Shown: one piece after another, positions 1 through 8,787 of the stretch
How positions within the stretch are numbered: position 1 is the first letter of the stretch
How the letters are laid out: each line of letters begins with the position of its first letter
Assembly (NCBI RefSeq): GCF_900112245.1
Contig: NZ_FOYX01000006.1
Coordinates: 4,144-68,143 of the forward strand
Direction of reading: 5' to 3'
From: Maribacter stanieri
GTDB taxonomy: Bacteria; Bacteroidota; Bacteroidia; Flavobacteriales; Flavobacteriaceae
Length of the DNA: 64,000 bases
The notes under the pieces: model-generated
What the model was told of the DNA's origin: nothing
What the model saw: the letters and a program-made list of their open reading frames with translations, nothing else
The model's database searches: none
Program-made: the position numbers and the translations under genes

Positions 1-1851
1 GGTTGCACTTGGCGTAACGGTAACCGATCCGTTCGTAGATGTTATGTTCTGTATTTCATTCGTGTCGCTTTTGTCGCCATCTGCTGTATCGGATGCGGCA
101 ATAGCTGTAGCCACTTCGGTATCAAGTGCGAAGGTTGCCAAGGAAACGTCCTGGTTATTTCCCCCTTCGATACCAATGGTAAGGACATCTCCCGTAAGAA
201 TCGATCCCGCAATATTTTGTTCATCAGTGTCAACCAATCCGCTTCCTGCAAGCTCATCGATAGCAGCTTGTGTTGTAATTGCAGCTAAACCAGAAGTGGT
301 ATTGTCGTAATCTACTTCACTTGCATTTTGGTCATCATCACCACCTCCTCCAGGTGGGAAATCTGCCCATTCTACATCTCCGGCAATGGTTGTGATTAAA
401 ACTTGGTCTTCGGTAAGTACTCCGGGTGCTGGCTCAATTTTTAAAGGGGTTACGGCTTCATCTTCAATGGCGAATTCACCAATATTATTCATGGTAACAT
501 CACCTCCTACAGCAACAGGTGTTGGTTCACTTGCGGCATTACCTACAAAGATAAATCCGTCAGCTAAGGTTGAAGTTGTTGTTATTGTACTTAAGTCAAC
601 ATCATTGCCTCCTGTAATGGCTAAAGTGTTACCAGTTAACGAAAGGGTTTGATTATCTGTATTAACTGTTCCTGCAGGTATGTCTATCCATGCTACAACA
701 CCAGTTGTGCTTGTGGTTAAAATTTGAGTGTTAGCAGGTGCTACTGCGGCAGGTGCAATATCATCGGTTAAAATAGTCCCATCTAAAATGTCTGCCGTTC
801 TTACGGCATTATTTGCAATTTTTGCAGTTGTTACGGAATTGTTGGCTAATTCAGCAGTGTCTATACCACCTGCTTCAACATCAATTGTGTACGGGTTAGC
901 ATCAGTGCCATCGCCATTTCGAACAAGAGTACCGTCTGTAGCATCTAAAATTTCGTTTCCTATTATTGCATCAACCTCTACAGCAGCTGCAGGCAAGGTT
1001 ATGGTTCCACCATTTGTCAAACTTATTTCGTTTGTAGCCGGATTAATACTTATTTGCTGTAAATAGGTAGATAAATCATATGTATTGGGGTCATTTTCTA
1101 TACTTAAAATATTACCTGTAAGGTTTAGTTGCTGGTCATCTGAACCAACTAAAGCAGCTAGGTCTATTGTAGATACACCTGCTGTGGTAGATCTAGAAAT
1201 TGTTAAGGTGTTGTCTAGTTTATTAAAAGTAAGATCGTAAAGTTCATTAGAATCTTGCCATTGTACAATTCCGTTCTCGTCGGTAGTTAATACTTGTCCT
1301 GGTAAAAAGTTAGCAATATCGGCAGGTGCAATGCTACCATCTCTAATTTCTTCGGTTCCAACAGAATTTTGTCTAAGCTCACTAGAACCAACAGATTCTG
1401 CCGCTAATTTATCTTGGGTTAAAGAGTTATCTTGAATATCATCTGGTCCAATACCACCATCAATAATATTGTCTCCTAAAATACTGTTTTTGGCAACTTC
1501 TAAGTTATAACCGCCCGCAGATTCGGTAATTTCTATGGTACTTCTACCGTTAATAATAGGGTCGTTGGTAATGGTAAAGTTTACCGCATCACATAGGTTT
1601 ATCCATTGGGTACCGTCATAGTAATTAATACACTCGGTGTCGGTATTGTAGACCATACCACCACGTTGTGGGGTGATAGCTTCCATTTCTAAAGTAGATA
1701 CACGAGTAATGACCAAAACCTTAGAGGTACTTTCTAGCTCTAAAACCGAGGTAGGGTCTATATTTTGAGGGTTATCACCTATTTTAATTTGTCCGAATAC
1801 GGTAGATACGGTTAGTATAGTAAAAAAAATAAATAAAATTATTGCTTTCAT
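1..1851 (-). CDS. Large exported fibre-like surface protein, N-terminal part (cut by left edge)
   Basis: The frame is open from an ATG at 1851 to the left edge (617 codons, no stop), so the C-terminus lies outside the window. Residues 1-20 are a signal peptide ending ...TVFGQ. Residues 25-90 hold the segment common in Bacteroidota fibre/tail-like surface proteins (PTSVLELES, then GGMVYNTDTECINYYDG, then WINLCD). The rest is Asn/Thr/Asp/Gly-rich with loosely repeated units such as LTGNxLxIxxxNDxDLST, paired with 'DGTIxxxDIAPA' and 'QVLTTxxxGxVxW' motifs, suggesting a beta-rich repetitive stalk. No enzyme motif is visible. The product is probably secreted or cell-surface; the anchoring or sorting domain would be in the missing part. 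Function unknown; adhesin or fibre is an inference from composition. Confidence 0.8.
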   Translation of the reverse strand, partial: MKAIILFIFFTILTVSTVFGQIKIGDNPQNIDPTSVLELESTSKVLVITRVSTLEMEAITPQRGGMVYNTDTECINYYDGTQWINLCDAVNFTITNDPIINGRSTIEITESAGGYNLEVAKNSILGDNIIDGGIGPDDIQDNSLTQDKLAAESVGSSELRQNSVGTEEIRDGSIAPADIANFLPGQVLTTDENGIVQWQDSNELYDLTFNKLDNTLTISRSTTAGVSTIDLAALVGSDDQQLNLTGNILSIENDPNTYDLSTYLQQISINPATNEISLTNGGTITLPAAAVEVDAIIGNEILDATDGTLVRNGDGTDANPYTIDVEAGGIDTAELANNSVTTAKIANNAVRTADILDGTILTDDIAPAAVAPANTQILTTSTTGVVAWIDIPAGTVNTDNQTLSLTGNTLAITGGNDVDLSTITTTSTLADGFIFVGNAASEPTPVAVGGDVTMNNIGEFAIEDEAVTPLKIEPAPGVLTEDQVLITTIAGDVEWADFPPGGGGDDDQNASEVDYDNTTSGLAAITTQAAIDELAGSGLVDTDEQNIAGSILTGDVLTIGIEGGNNQDVSLATFALDTEVATAIAASDTADGDKSDTNEIQNITSTNGSVTVTPSAT

Positions 1852-1885
1852 ACTTAGTGTCTTATGACGAGAAAATAGTGATAAA

Positions 1886-1893
1886 CAAAAATA
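1886..1893 (-). promoter_or_regulatory. Candidate -7 promoter box of the fibre-like gene
   Basis: On the minus strand this reads TATTTTTG, an exact match to the Bacteroidota -7 consensus TAnnTTTG, about 35 bases before the ATG at 1851. No good -33 TTTG is seen at the expected spacing, so this is tentative. Confidence 0.4.
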
Positions 1894-2145
1894 GAATTAT
1901 CTTCTTAATACCCTTTATTTATAAGTTGAAATAGTATGGTAATGGGTTAAAGAACATCAATCTTCGTTCAATGGGTTTAAAATTGGCGTCTAAATTAACC
2001 AAACGGTAGATGCATATTTTACTGTAGTCATTGAAGAAATTAACAAAAGTTTATTGGCGGGTTTTTTTTTATAAAGATTACAAATCTTTTCTTTATCTTT
2101 TGAATATCCTATGAACAGGGAATTTTCAGAATAAATACACACTAA

Positions 2146-2889
2146 ATGACCAAAAAATTACTTTTTTTACTAGTATTATTTACAGCGGTATCAGGCTTTT
2201 CACAAGATGATACAAGACGACCTTTAAGCGGGTCGGTAATTTACATGAATATTGGCGTGCCCAATGAGAATGTAATTAATTCAACTTCTGAGCGAGCTAC
2301 TATAACTAATGATCAAGGGCTATTTAGAATTAATGTAAAAGTTGGTGATGAACTTGTTTTTACAGCAGTTAACTATAATATTAAAGTTGTGACGGTTACT
2401 GAAGAAATTCTAGCTAATAATCGCCTAGTAGTAGAAGTAAACGAAAAGGTGACCGAGCTAGACGAGGTGGTAATTACCCCAGAACAACAAGAGCGTTTTT
2501 TAGCAATGAAGAACGAAGAATTTAAACAGCACGAATATGAAATTGATCGTAGTACTGAGGTAGAGAACATAGCCATGTCACAAACAGACAGGGGAATGCA
2601 AGACGGATTAAATTTCGTCAATATTTTTAGGGCTATTTTTAAATCTCAAGATGAAACTGTCGAAGAGGGACCAAAATTAAAGGTAAGTGAAGTGTTACGT
2701 CAAGTTTATGACGATTCCTTTTTTGTGGTAGATCTACAAATACCTCAAGATAAAATAAATGAGTTTCTATACTATTGTGATGCCAGAATGCCTGCACAAA
2801 CGTTGCTTAGAAAAGAGAACGAATTTCAGTTGATAGACGCGTTGGTTAATCATAGTAAAACTTTTCTTAAAGAATTAAATGAGGAGTAG
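2146..2889 (+). CDS. Exported protein with carboxypeptidase-regulatory-like domain (tandem paralogue 1)
   Basis: This 247-residue protein has a signal peptide (about 1-20, ending SGFSQ) and a CarboxypepD_reg-like beta-sandwich at about 25-105: a 'GSV..MNIGVPNENV' strand, 'ATITNDQGLFRINV', and the closing 'ELDEVVITP' seen before TonB plugs. The remainder is charged and helical and ends in a segment IPQDKINEFLYYCDAR that is shared with the next gene. No catalytic residues are visible; the role is probably periplasmic or surface binding. Its end overlaps the next start by 11 bases, implying translational coupling. The promoter is unclear; TATCTTTTG at 2094-2102 resembles a -7 box with one extra T. 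Confidence 0.85.
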   Translation: MTKKLLFLLVLFTAVSGFSQDDTRRPLSGSVIYMNIGVPNENVINSTSERATITNDQGLFRINVKVGDELVFTAVNYNIKVVTVTEEILANNRLVVEVNEKVTELDEVVITPEQQERFLAMKNEEFKQHEYEIDRSTEVENIAMSQTDRGMQDGLNFVNIFRAIFKSQDETVEEGPKLKVSEVLRQVYDDSFFVVDLQIPQDKINEFLYYCDARMPAQTLLRKENEFQLIDALVNHSKTFLKELNEE

Positions 2890-3652
2890 ACTCCTTATAT
2901 TTTTTCTCTTTTCCAGCGTCTATGTATTCGCACAGTTAGGTGAACCTAAAAGGTTAGAGGGTAAGGTGTATAGTGATGACGGAGACGTTGCCGCTACCCA
3001 TGTTCTTAACCTAACTTCTCAAAGAGCAACCATTACAGATGAGAATGGTTTTTTTACCATACCTGTACAGATGCTGGATACCTTAGAGTTTTCTGCCATA
3101 CAATACAAGAAGAAGATTGTAGTGGTCAGTACGGCAATTTTAGATAGCAAGTTTATATCTGTTGGGTTAGAAGATGCTTTAACGGAATTAGATGAAGTTA
3201 CCGTAACACCCTATAGTCTTAGTGGTAATCTGTTAGCTGATCTTTCCACCTTAGATTTAGATCCAATTGTTACCGCATCTACTTTAGGTTTACCCAATGC
3301 ATATGTAAAAATACCAACGAAAGCTGAGCGGGAGCTTAGTGCTGCAACAGCTAGCCCAGGTATGAGTTTTGATCCCTTAATAAATGCAATTACGGGGCGT
3401 ACCAAAATGCTTAAAAAACGGGTAGAGCGAAATAAACTCTATGATAGAACAGAGCGTGTAAGAGAATTTTACGAGGATAGTGTTTATCTAAAACAGCTAT
3501 TGATTCCCATAGATAAAATAGACGATTTTCTATATTATTGCGAAGTTGACCCCAGGTTTCAGCAAGTTGTAGATACCCATAGCGAATTGGAAATATGGGA
3601 ATACCTCCGCCAAAAAAGCCTGCTATATAGAGAAAATAATTCTTTAGATTAG
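2879..3652 (+). CDS. Exported protein with carboxypeptidase-regulatory-like domain (tandem paralogue 2)
   Basis: This 257-residue protein is a diverged duplicate of the preceding one. It has a signal peptide (about 1-18, ending YVFAQ), the domain GKVYSDDGDVAATHVLNLTS then 'ATITDENGFFTIPV', the closing 'ELDEVTVTP', and the shared C-terminal motif IPIDKIDDFLYYCEV. The shared tail motif argues that both are full-length members of one family and not TonB receptor fragments. The ATG overlaps the upstream reading frame by 11 bases. No enzymatic motif; function unknown. Confidence 0.85.
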   Translation: MRSRLLIFFLFSSVYVFAQLGEPKRLEGKVYSDDGDVAATHVLNLTSQRATITDENGFFTIPVQMLDTLEFSAIQYKKKIVVVSTAILDSKFISVGLEDALTELDEVTVTPYSLSGNLLADLSTLDLDPIVTASTLGLPNAYVKIPTKAERELSAATASPGMSFDPLINAITGRTKMLKKRVERNKLYDRTERVREFYEDSVYLKQLLIPIDKIDDFLYYCEVDPRFQQVVDTHSELEIWEYLRQKSLLYRENNSLD

Positions 3653-3703
3653 GGGCATTATCTTTGGCATATGGTTTGCAAAGACATTATAAAACAATAC
3701 AAA

Positions 3704-4210
3704 ATGAAGATTGTAAAATCGCTGTTCTTATTAATTATACTGCCACTATTTGCATTTGCTGGAGCACATAAATTTTACATTAGTGTTACCAATGTAGATT
3801 ATTCGCAGAAAGATGAAGCTGTGCAGATTATTACGCGAGTATTTATAGATGATATGAATACGGTACTTAAAGAACGCTACGGATTTCCTGCTAAATTAGG
3901 CTCTGATCAGGAATCTGATTTGGATAAAGAATATCTAGAAAAGTATTTGAGAACCAAGTTTTTGGTAGAGATTAATGGTGAAACGGTAAAGTATGATTTT
4001 ATAGGGAGCAAATATGACTCAGATATGGTTCTATGTTATCTAGAAGTTCCTAATATACCGCTTAAAGACCTAAAGCAGATTGCTATAGAAAATGAGGTGC
4101 TGACAGATATATATGATGATCAGCAAAATGTGGTTCATATGAATATAAATGGGAAGAAAAAGAGCCATGTTCTAGTAAAATCGCGTCCTAAAGGAATGTT
4201 AAATTTGTAA
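3704..4210 (+). CDS. DUF6702 family exported protein
   Basis: The protein has 168 residues from the ATG at 3704. An in-frame ATG at 3671 would add 11 residues ahead of the signal peptide (MKIVKSLFLLII...FAFAGAHKFY), so 3704 is preferred. After the signal the mature chain begins HKFYISVTNVDY and continues with RVFIDDMNTVLKERYG, typical of the DUF6702 family found next to M1 peptidases in Flavobacteriia (recall of the family, not a search). The family function is not known. It lies 51 bases after the second paralogue and 57 bases before the M1 peptidase, so it is probably part of a four-gene transcript. Confidence 0.8.
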   Translation: MKIVKSLFLLIILPLFAFAGAHKFYISVTNVDYSQKDEAVQIITRVFIDDMNTVLKERYGFPAKLGSDQESDLDKEYLEKYLRTKFLVEINGETVKYDFIGSKYDSDMVLCYLEVPNIPLKDLKQIAIENEVLTDIYDDQQNVVHMNINGKKKSHVLVKSRPKGMLNL

Positions 4211-4267
4211 CATATATTAAGATATCCCTATAAAAACTTTAATTTTCGCACACTAAATAACTAAGTA

Positions 4268-6580
4268 ATGATAAGAGTAAAGTACGCATTTGCGTCTATT
4301 TTATTCCTTTTTGCCGCTGTAACTTTTGCACAAGAGCCGGTAACTAAAGAAAAGGAACCTGGGCATGAAAACCAGAGTAAGTTTAAACAATTATACGAAG
4401 AATTTGCAACCCCCAATACCTACAGGTCTGCATCTGGAGCACCGGGTCCTGATTATTATCAGCAGCAGGCAGATTATGTAATGGACATTCGTTTAGATGA
4501 TAAGAATGCCAAGATATTTGGAGAAGAAACAATTACTTACACCAATAATTCACCAGATGACCTAGAGTATCTTTGGGTGCAATTAGATCAGAATATTAGA
4601 ACCAAAGATTCAAAAGCAGCCTTAAAGAATGGTAGTGGTATTCCACTTGGTGATTCACCAGAGAAATTTGTTGGTAATTACATGACCGAGTCTTTCGATG
4701 GCGGTTTTAATATCGATTACGTAAAAGATAATTCAGGTAAAGCATTACCCTTTACAGTGAACTTCACCATGATGCGTGTAGATTTACCTACCCCGCTTAA
4801 AAGTGGAGATAAATTTTCTTTTGACATTAAATGGAACTACAACATTCCTGATCACACCGTAAACAGAGCTAGATCTGGTTATGAGTTTTTTGAGGAAGAT
4901 GGAAACAGAGCTTATGTAATTGCTCAATTCTTTCCAAGAATGGCAGTTTATAATGATGTAGAAGGATGGCAGAACCACCAATTTTGGGGCAATGGAGAAT
5001 TTGCACTTCCATTTGGTGACTATGAAGTGAACATAACTGTACCTGCAGATCATATTTTAGATGGTACAGGAGTACTTCAAAATAGAAAAGAAGTATATAC
5101 AAAAGAAATGATGAGTCGTTATGAGCAGGCTAAAAAGTCTTATGACAAACCTGTTATCATTGTAACACAAGCGGAAGCTGAAGCGGCTGAAAAAGGATTT
5201 TCCGACAAGACAAAAACATGGAAGCTAAAGGCAGAAAATGTTCGTGATTTCGGATTTGCTACATCAAGAAAGTTCATTTGGGACATGCAAGCGGTTAAGT
5301 TAGGAAACAGAGATGTTATGGCTGTTTCTATGTACCCTAAAGAAGGTAACCCATTATGGGAAGAATATTCTACAAAAGCAGTAGCGCACACATTAAAGTC
5401 GTACTCGTCTCATACATTCGATTACCCTTATCCAAAGGCAATATCTGTACATGCTAAAAATCAGGGTATGGAATATCCTATGATTTGTTGGAACTACGGT
5501 AGACCAAATAAAGATGGTAGCTATTCTGATAGAACTAAATACGGAATGATCAGTGTAATTATTCACGAAGTAGGTCACAACTTTTTTCCAATGATCGTAA
5601 ACTCAGATGAGCGTCAATGGGGATGGATGGATGAAGGTTTAGATACTTTTATGCAGTATATGGCAGAGCAAGAATTTGGAGAAGCATACCCAACTGCAAT
5701 AGCACCAAATGATAAGTACCCGTCTAGAAGAGGTGATCCTGCGAAGATCGTACCTTACATGAGTGGTGATCAAAGTACTATTTCACCAATTATGTCCAAT
5801 CCAGAAAATGTATTTCAGTTAGGACCAAATGCATACGGAAAACCAGCAACGGCATTGAATATTTTGAGAGAAACCGTTATGGGACGTGAGTTGTTTGATC
5901 ATGCTTTTAAAACATATTCTCACCGTTGGAAGTTTAAACACCCGACACCAGAAGATTTCTTTAGAACTATGGAAGATGCCTCTGCCGTAGATTTAGATTG
6001 GTACTGGAGAGGTTGGTTCTATACCACTGACTATGTAGATTTGGCTGTAAAGGATATTAAAAAATACTATGTAAGCGATACCCCTAACAAAAAAATGAAA
6101 GCTTATTTGGCAGAACGTGGTATACCAGAGTCTAATTTAAGACCAATGGTTTATTTAGAGGAATATGACGATGCTGGTATGGTAGCTCCTGAACTAAAAG
6201 ATAACTTACCATCAGAATCTTCTAAAACTTTAAAAGAATTTATGATGGATAACATGACTGCGGCAGAAAGAGCGGCGGTTAAAGAACCAAAGTATTTTTA
6301 CGAAGTAACGTTTAATAGCCCAGGTGGTTTACCAATGCCGTTGATCGTAGAGTATACGTATGCAGATGGATCGGTTAAAAATGTAACCTATCCTCCAGAA
6401 ATTTGGAGAAAGAACAGTAAAGAAGTAAGTATGGTTATTTCTTCTACTACTGAGCTAACGGGAGTTAATATTGATCCTAAAATGGAAACGGCAGATATTG
6501 ATACCACAAACAATAGCTGGCCAAAGAAAGAGCAAGAGAGCGATTTCGATAAAATGAAAGAAGGAATTAAAGGAAAATAA
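4268..6580 (+). CDS. M1 family zinc metallopeptidase (aminopeptidase), exported
   Basis: This 770-residue protein has a signal peptide (about 1-21, ending VTFAQ). It is a gluzincin: HEVGH at 433-437 gives the two zinc histidines and catalytic Glu434, and Glu456 in WMDEGLDTF is the third ligand with the exact HExxHx18E spacing. The preceding GMEYP at 400-404 is the counterpart of the GxMEN exopeptidase loop. An N-terminal beta domain (about 60-270) and a C-terminal beta segment (about 660-740) follow the family plan. It probably trims peptides in the periplasm or at the surface. It ends the cluster of exported proteins and is followed by a strong terminator. Confidence 0.93.
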   Translation: MIRVKYAFASILFLFAAVTFAQEPVTKEKEPGHENQSKFKQLYEEFATPNTYRSASGAPGPDYYQQQADYVMDIRLDDKNAKIFGEETITYTNNSPDDLEYLWVQLDQNIRTKDSKAALKNGSGIPLGDSPEKFVGNYMTESFDGGFNIDYVKDNSGKALPFTVNFTMMRVDLPTPLKSGDKFSFDIKWNYNIPDHTVNRARSGYEFFEEDGNRAYVIAQFFPRMAVYNDVEGWQNHQFWGNGEFALPFGDYEVNITVPADHILDGTGVLQNRKEVYTKEMMSRYEQAKKSYDKPVIIVTQAEAEAAEKGFSDKTKTWKLKAENVRDFGFATSRKFIWDMQAVKLGNRDVMAVSMYPKEGNPLWEEYSTKAVAHTLKSYSSHTFDYPYPKAISVHAKNQGMEYPMICWNYGRPNKDGSYSDRTKYGMISVIIHEVGHNFFPMIVNSDERQWGWMDEGLDTFMQYMAEQEFGEAYPTAIAPNDKYPSRRGDPAKIVPYMSGDQSTISPIMSNPENVFQLGPNAYGKPATALNILRETVMGRELFDHAFKTYSHRWKFKHPTPEDFFRTMEDASAVDLDWYWRGWFYTTDYVDLAVKDIKKYYVSDTPNKKMKAYLAERGIPESNLRPMVYLEEYDDAGMVAPELKDNLPSESSKTLKEFMMDNMTAAERAAVKEPKYFYEVTFNSPGGLPMPLIVEYTYADGSVKNVTYPPEIWRKNSKEVSMVISSTTELTGVNIDPKMETADIDTTNNSWPKKEQESDFDKMKEGIKGK

Positions 6581-6596
6581 TTAACAAAATAATTAT

Positions 6597-6630
6597 TTAA
6601 AAAAGCCTCGTAGTTATACGAGGCTTTTTT
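6597..6630 (+). terminator. Rho-independent terminator after M1 peptidase
   Basis: An 8-bp perfect stem (GCCTCGTA / TACGAGGC) with a 4-base loop is followed by six T on the plus strand, 17-25 bases past the stop codon. Confidence 0.9.
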
Positions 6631-6651
6631 AATTTCGATACTAAACTTGTT

Positions 6652-6659
6652 TATATTTG
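6652..6659 (+). promoter_or_regulatory. Candidate -7 promoter box of tatA
   Basis: TATATTTG matches TAnnTTTG exactly and lies only 4 bases before the first ATG of tatA. If used, the transcript would be nearly leaderless from 6664, or translation would begin at the in-frame ATG at 6673. Confidence 0.5.
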
Positions 6660-6663
6660 TAGT

Positions 6664-7002
6664 ATGATTGCTATGTATTCATTATTTATTAGTGGCGCAG
6701 AAATTTTCTTCATTATGTTTATCGTAGTGATGGTATTTGGTGCCGACAAAATTCCTGATATTGCCAAGGGATTGGGTAAAGGTATGCGTCAACTAAAAGA
6801 TGCTACCGAAGATATTAAACAAGAAATTCAAAAGAGTGCCGATAAGCAGGGCATTGATACTAGTTTCGTTACCGATATAAAAAAAGATATCGATGATATG
6901 AAAAAGGACATTAGTTCTGGCTTAGGTAATGATGTTAAAAAGCAAATTAGCGACGTTAGTAAGAACATCAATGATGTAACCGGCAGTATCAAGAGAAAGT
7001 AA
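6664..7002 (+). CDS. tatA: Twin-arginine translocase subunit TatA/TatE-like
   Basis: This 112-residue protein has one N-terminal membrane helix (about 10-28, GAEIFFIMFIVVMVFGADKIP), the Pro hinge, and the amphipathic helix IAKGLGKGMRQLKD typical of TatA/B, followed by a charged lysine/aspartate-rich tail. It forms the pore-like component of the Sec-independent exporter of folded proteins at the inner membrane. No tatC is adjacent. A start at Met4 (6673) is possible because the promoter box is so close. A likely Tat substrate is the hydrolase at 55970. Six bases separate it from the PAP2 gene, so the two are probably cotranscribed. Confidence 0.9.
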   Translation: MIAMYSLFISGAEIFFIMFIVVMVFGADKIPDIAKGLGKGMRQLKDATEDIKQEIQKSADKQGIDTSFVTDIKKDIDDMKKDISSGLGNDVKKQISDVSKNINDVTGSIKRK

Positions 7003-7008
7003 TCTTCT

Positions 7009-7584
7009 ATGTTAGATAAGATTTTACAATGGGATCGAGATGCCTTTGTCTATCTTAACAGTCTTGGTATAGAGCAATATGATACCTTTTGGTCAACGGT
7101 AACCAAATTTCCACCTTGGATTCCCTTATTTGCCCTTATCATAATTCTATTTTTTATTAAGTTTCCGAAACGAGAGGCAATAGCGATGATTTTGACCCTA
7201 TTGGTCATGGTTTTTTTTGTGGGTACAGTAACAGATTTGACTAAAAATGTGGTTGCCAGGCTAAGACCAAATAATGATGAAGACTTAAATACTTTAATTC
7301 GTATTCTAAGAAGTCCGTCAGGGTTCAGCTTTTTCTCAGGTCACGCCTCCTCTTCCTTTTCGGTAATAACTTTAACGGTACTTTTTTTAAGACGTAAATT
7401 TAAATGGGTGTACTTATTTTATATCTGGCCAGTATTATTTGCAATGAGTAGAGTGTACGTGGGTGTACATTTTCCTATCGATTTAATTGTAGGTGCGTTG
7501 GTAGGTATAGTATCGGCTTGGCTATTTTATAGACTGTATGGGGTGCTTATTTCACCCTACTTAAAGTCAGTCCATCGCGTATAG
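7009..7584 (+). CDS. PAP2 family membrane phosphatase
   Basis: This 191-residue protein contains all three PAP2 signature motifs: KNVVARLRP (Kx6RP), FFSGHAS (SGH) and SRVYVGVHFPID (SRx5Hx3D). About five hydrophobic helices surround them, so the active site faces the periplasm. Likely substrates are undecaprenyl pyrophosphate or phosphatidate/phosphatidylglycerol phosphate; the sequence does not decide between them. The 3' end overlaps the convergent O-methyltransferase gene by 38 bases. Confidence 0.9.
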   Translation: MLDKILQWDRDAFVYLNSLGIEQYDTFWSTVTKFPPWIPLFALIIILFFIKFPKREAIAMILTLLVMVFFVGTVTDLTKNVVARLRPNNDEDLNTLIRILRSPSGFSFFSGHASSSFSVITLTVLFLRRKFKWVYLFYIWPVLFAMSRVYVGVHFPIDLIVGALVGIVSAWLFYRLYGVLISPYLKSVHRV

Positions 7585-8188
7585 GCAACAAAACTGTTTC
7601 TAATAAAGGGTGTTCACTTAGTTTTTTATTGTAGTCTAAGAGTACCTTTGTGGTAACATCTTTAGGGTCTAAGGGTTCTACCACTTTACCAGACCACAGC
7701 ACATTATCGGAAAGTATTACGGAACCCGATTTTGTTTTGGGTAAAACAGCTTCTAAAAAATTATCGTACTGCTTTTTCTCTGCATCTATAAAAATAAGAT
7801 CAAAAGTAATATCAAGCTTCGGTATAATATCTAAAGCGTTACCTACATGCTGTATAATTTGTGTACCATAATCGCTACGGTCAAAATAGGTACGTTGTAT
7901 TTGGGCTAGTTCTGCATTTACATCAATTGTATGTAATTGTCCGTTTTTCTGTAAACCTTCCGCTAGGCATAAGGCAGAATAACCGGTATAGGTGCCAATT
8001 TCAAGAATATTAAGAGGATTGATCAATTTAGACAATAAACTTAATACACGCCCTTGAAAATGCCCGGTAAGCATTCGTGGCTGTATTACTTTTAAATGAG
8101 TTTCACGCGTAAGTTCTTGTAGTAACTTAGGTTCTTCTTGTGAGTGGTCTGCTAAATAGCTTTCTAAAAGTGGCGATAGAAAATGCAT
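7547..8188 (-). CDS. SAM-dependent O-methyltransferase (catechol/caffeoyl-CoA OMT-like)
   Basis: This 213-residue class I methyltransferase has the SAM-binding loop NILEIGTYTGYSALCLAE (about 59-76), the acidic strand DLIFIDAEKKQYDNF carrying the metal-binding Asp, and SDNVLW as in the COMT-like family (usual length 210-220). It transfers a methyl group to a small hydroxylated aromatic or catechol-like acceptor; the substrate cannot be read from sequence. It stands alone on its strand and overlaps the tail of the PAP2 gene by 38 bases, with no room for a separate terminator. Confidence 0.9.
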   Translation of the reverse strand: MHFLSPLLESYLADHSQEEPKLLQELTRETHLKVIQPRMLTGHFQGRVLSLLSKLINPLNILEIGTYTGYSALCLAEGLQKNGQLHTIDVNAELAQIQRTYFDRSDYGTQIIQHVGNALDIIPKLDITFDLIFIDAEKKQYDNFLEAVLPKTKSGSVILSDNVLWSGKVVEPLDPKDVTTKVLLDYNKKLSEHPLLETVLLPIRDGLTLSRVK

Positions 8189-8201
8189 GCGTTTCTTTTT
8201 G

Positions 8202-8209
8202 CAAAAATA
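8202..8209 (-). promoter_or_regulatory. Candidate -7 promoter box of the O-methyltransferase
   Basis: On the minus strand it reads TATTTTTG, an exact TAnnTTTG match 13 bases before the ATG at 8188. The -33 element is not clear. Confidence 0.4.
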
Positions 8210-8251
8210 GGGTTTTAAGCCTTAATTTAATGGACTCAAAATAGGGAAGAG

Positions 8252-8722
8252 ATGAAAACTGAAATAACGATTAGGGAAGCGGTAGATAGCGATTTGCCCG
8301 TCTTATTGAAATATGAGCAAGGCGTGGTCAAGGCAGAACGCCCTTTTGACCCTACCATTAAAGATGCTGATGTCACCTATTATGATTTAGGTGCACTAAT
8401 GGAAAACCCTAGGGCCATTGTAATGGTTGCCTGTGATGGAGATAAAATAGTAGCTACGGGTTATGCCCTAGAAAAACCTGCCAGGCATTATTTAGATCAT
8501 GAGACTTTTGCTTATTTAGGTTTTATGTATACAGATCCCGATTATAGGGGTATGGGCATAAATGGAAAAATTGTTAGTAGTTTAAAAGATTGGTGTACTG
8601 CGTCTGGATTAACGGAAATACGATTACATGTATACAGCGAAAACGAACCCGCAATAAGAGCCTATGAGAAAGTAGGGTTTAAAAGGCATATGATAGAAAT
8701 GCGTTTAAGAATAGAATCTTAA
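8252..8722 (+). CDS. GNAT family N-acetyltransferase
   Basis: This 156-residue single GNAT domain carries the acetyl-CoA-binding motif A, YRGMGINGKIVSSLKDW (about 109-125), preceded by AYLGFMYTDPDYRG, and motif B-like SENEPAIRAYEKVGFKRH (about 129-146). It probably acetylates an amine of a small molecule or protein N-terminus; the acceptor is unknown. It is a stand-alone gene with 63 bases to the divergent methyltransferase and 65 bases to kynU. Confidence 0.88.
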   Translation: MKTEITIREAVDSDLPVLLKYEQGVVKAERPFDPTIKDADVTYYDLGALMENPRAIVMVACDGDKIVATGYALEKPARHYLDHETFAYLGFMYTDPDYRGMGINGKIVSSLKDWCTASGLTEIRLHVYSENEPAIRAYEKVGFKRHMIEMRLRIES

Positions 8723-8787
8723 ATGTCAATTATTGTTTAGAGCTTATTAAATTATAGGCTTATGATTACTTTTATATAAAATTAGTT

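Noticed and set aside
3671..3703. Earlier ATG for the DUF6702 gene
   Set aside because: It would put 11 residues before a clear signal peptide that begins at 3704.
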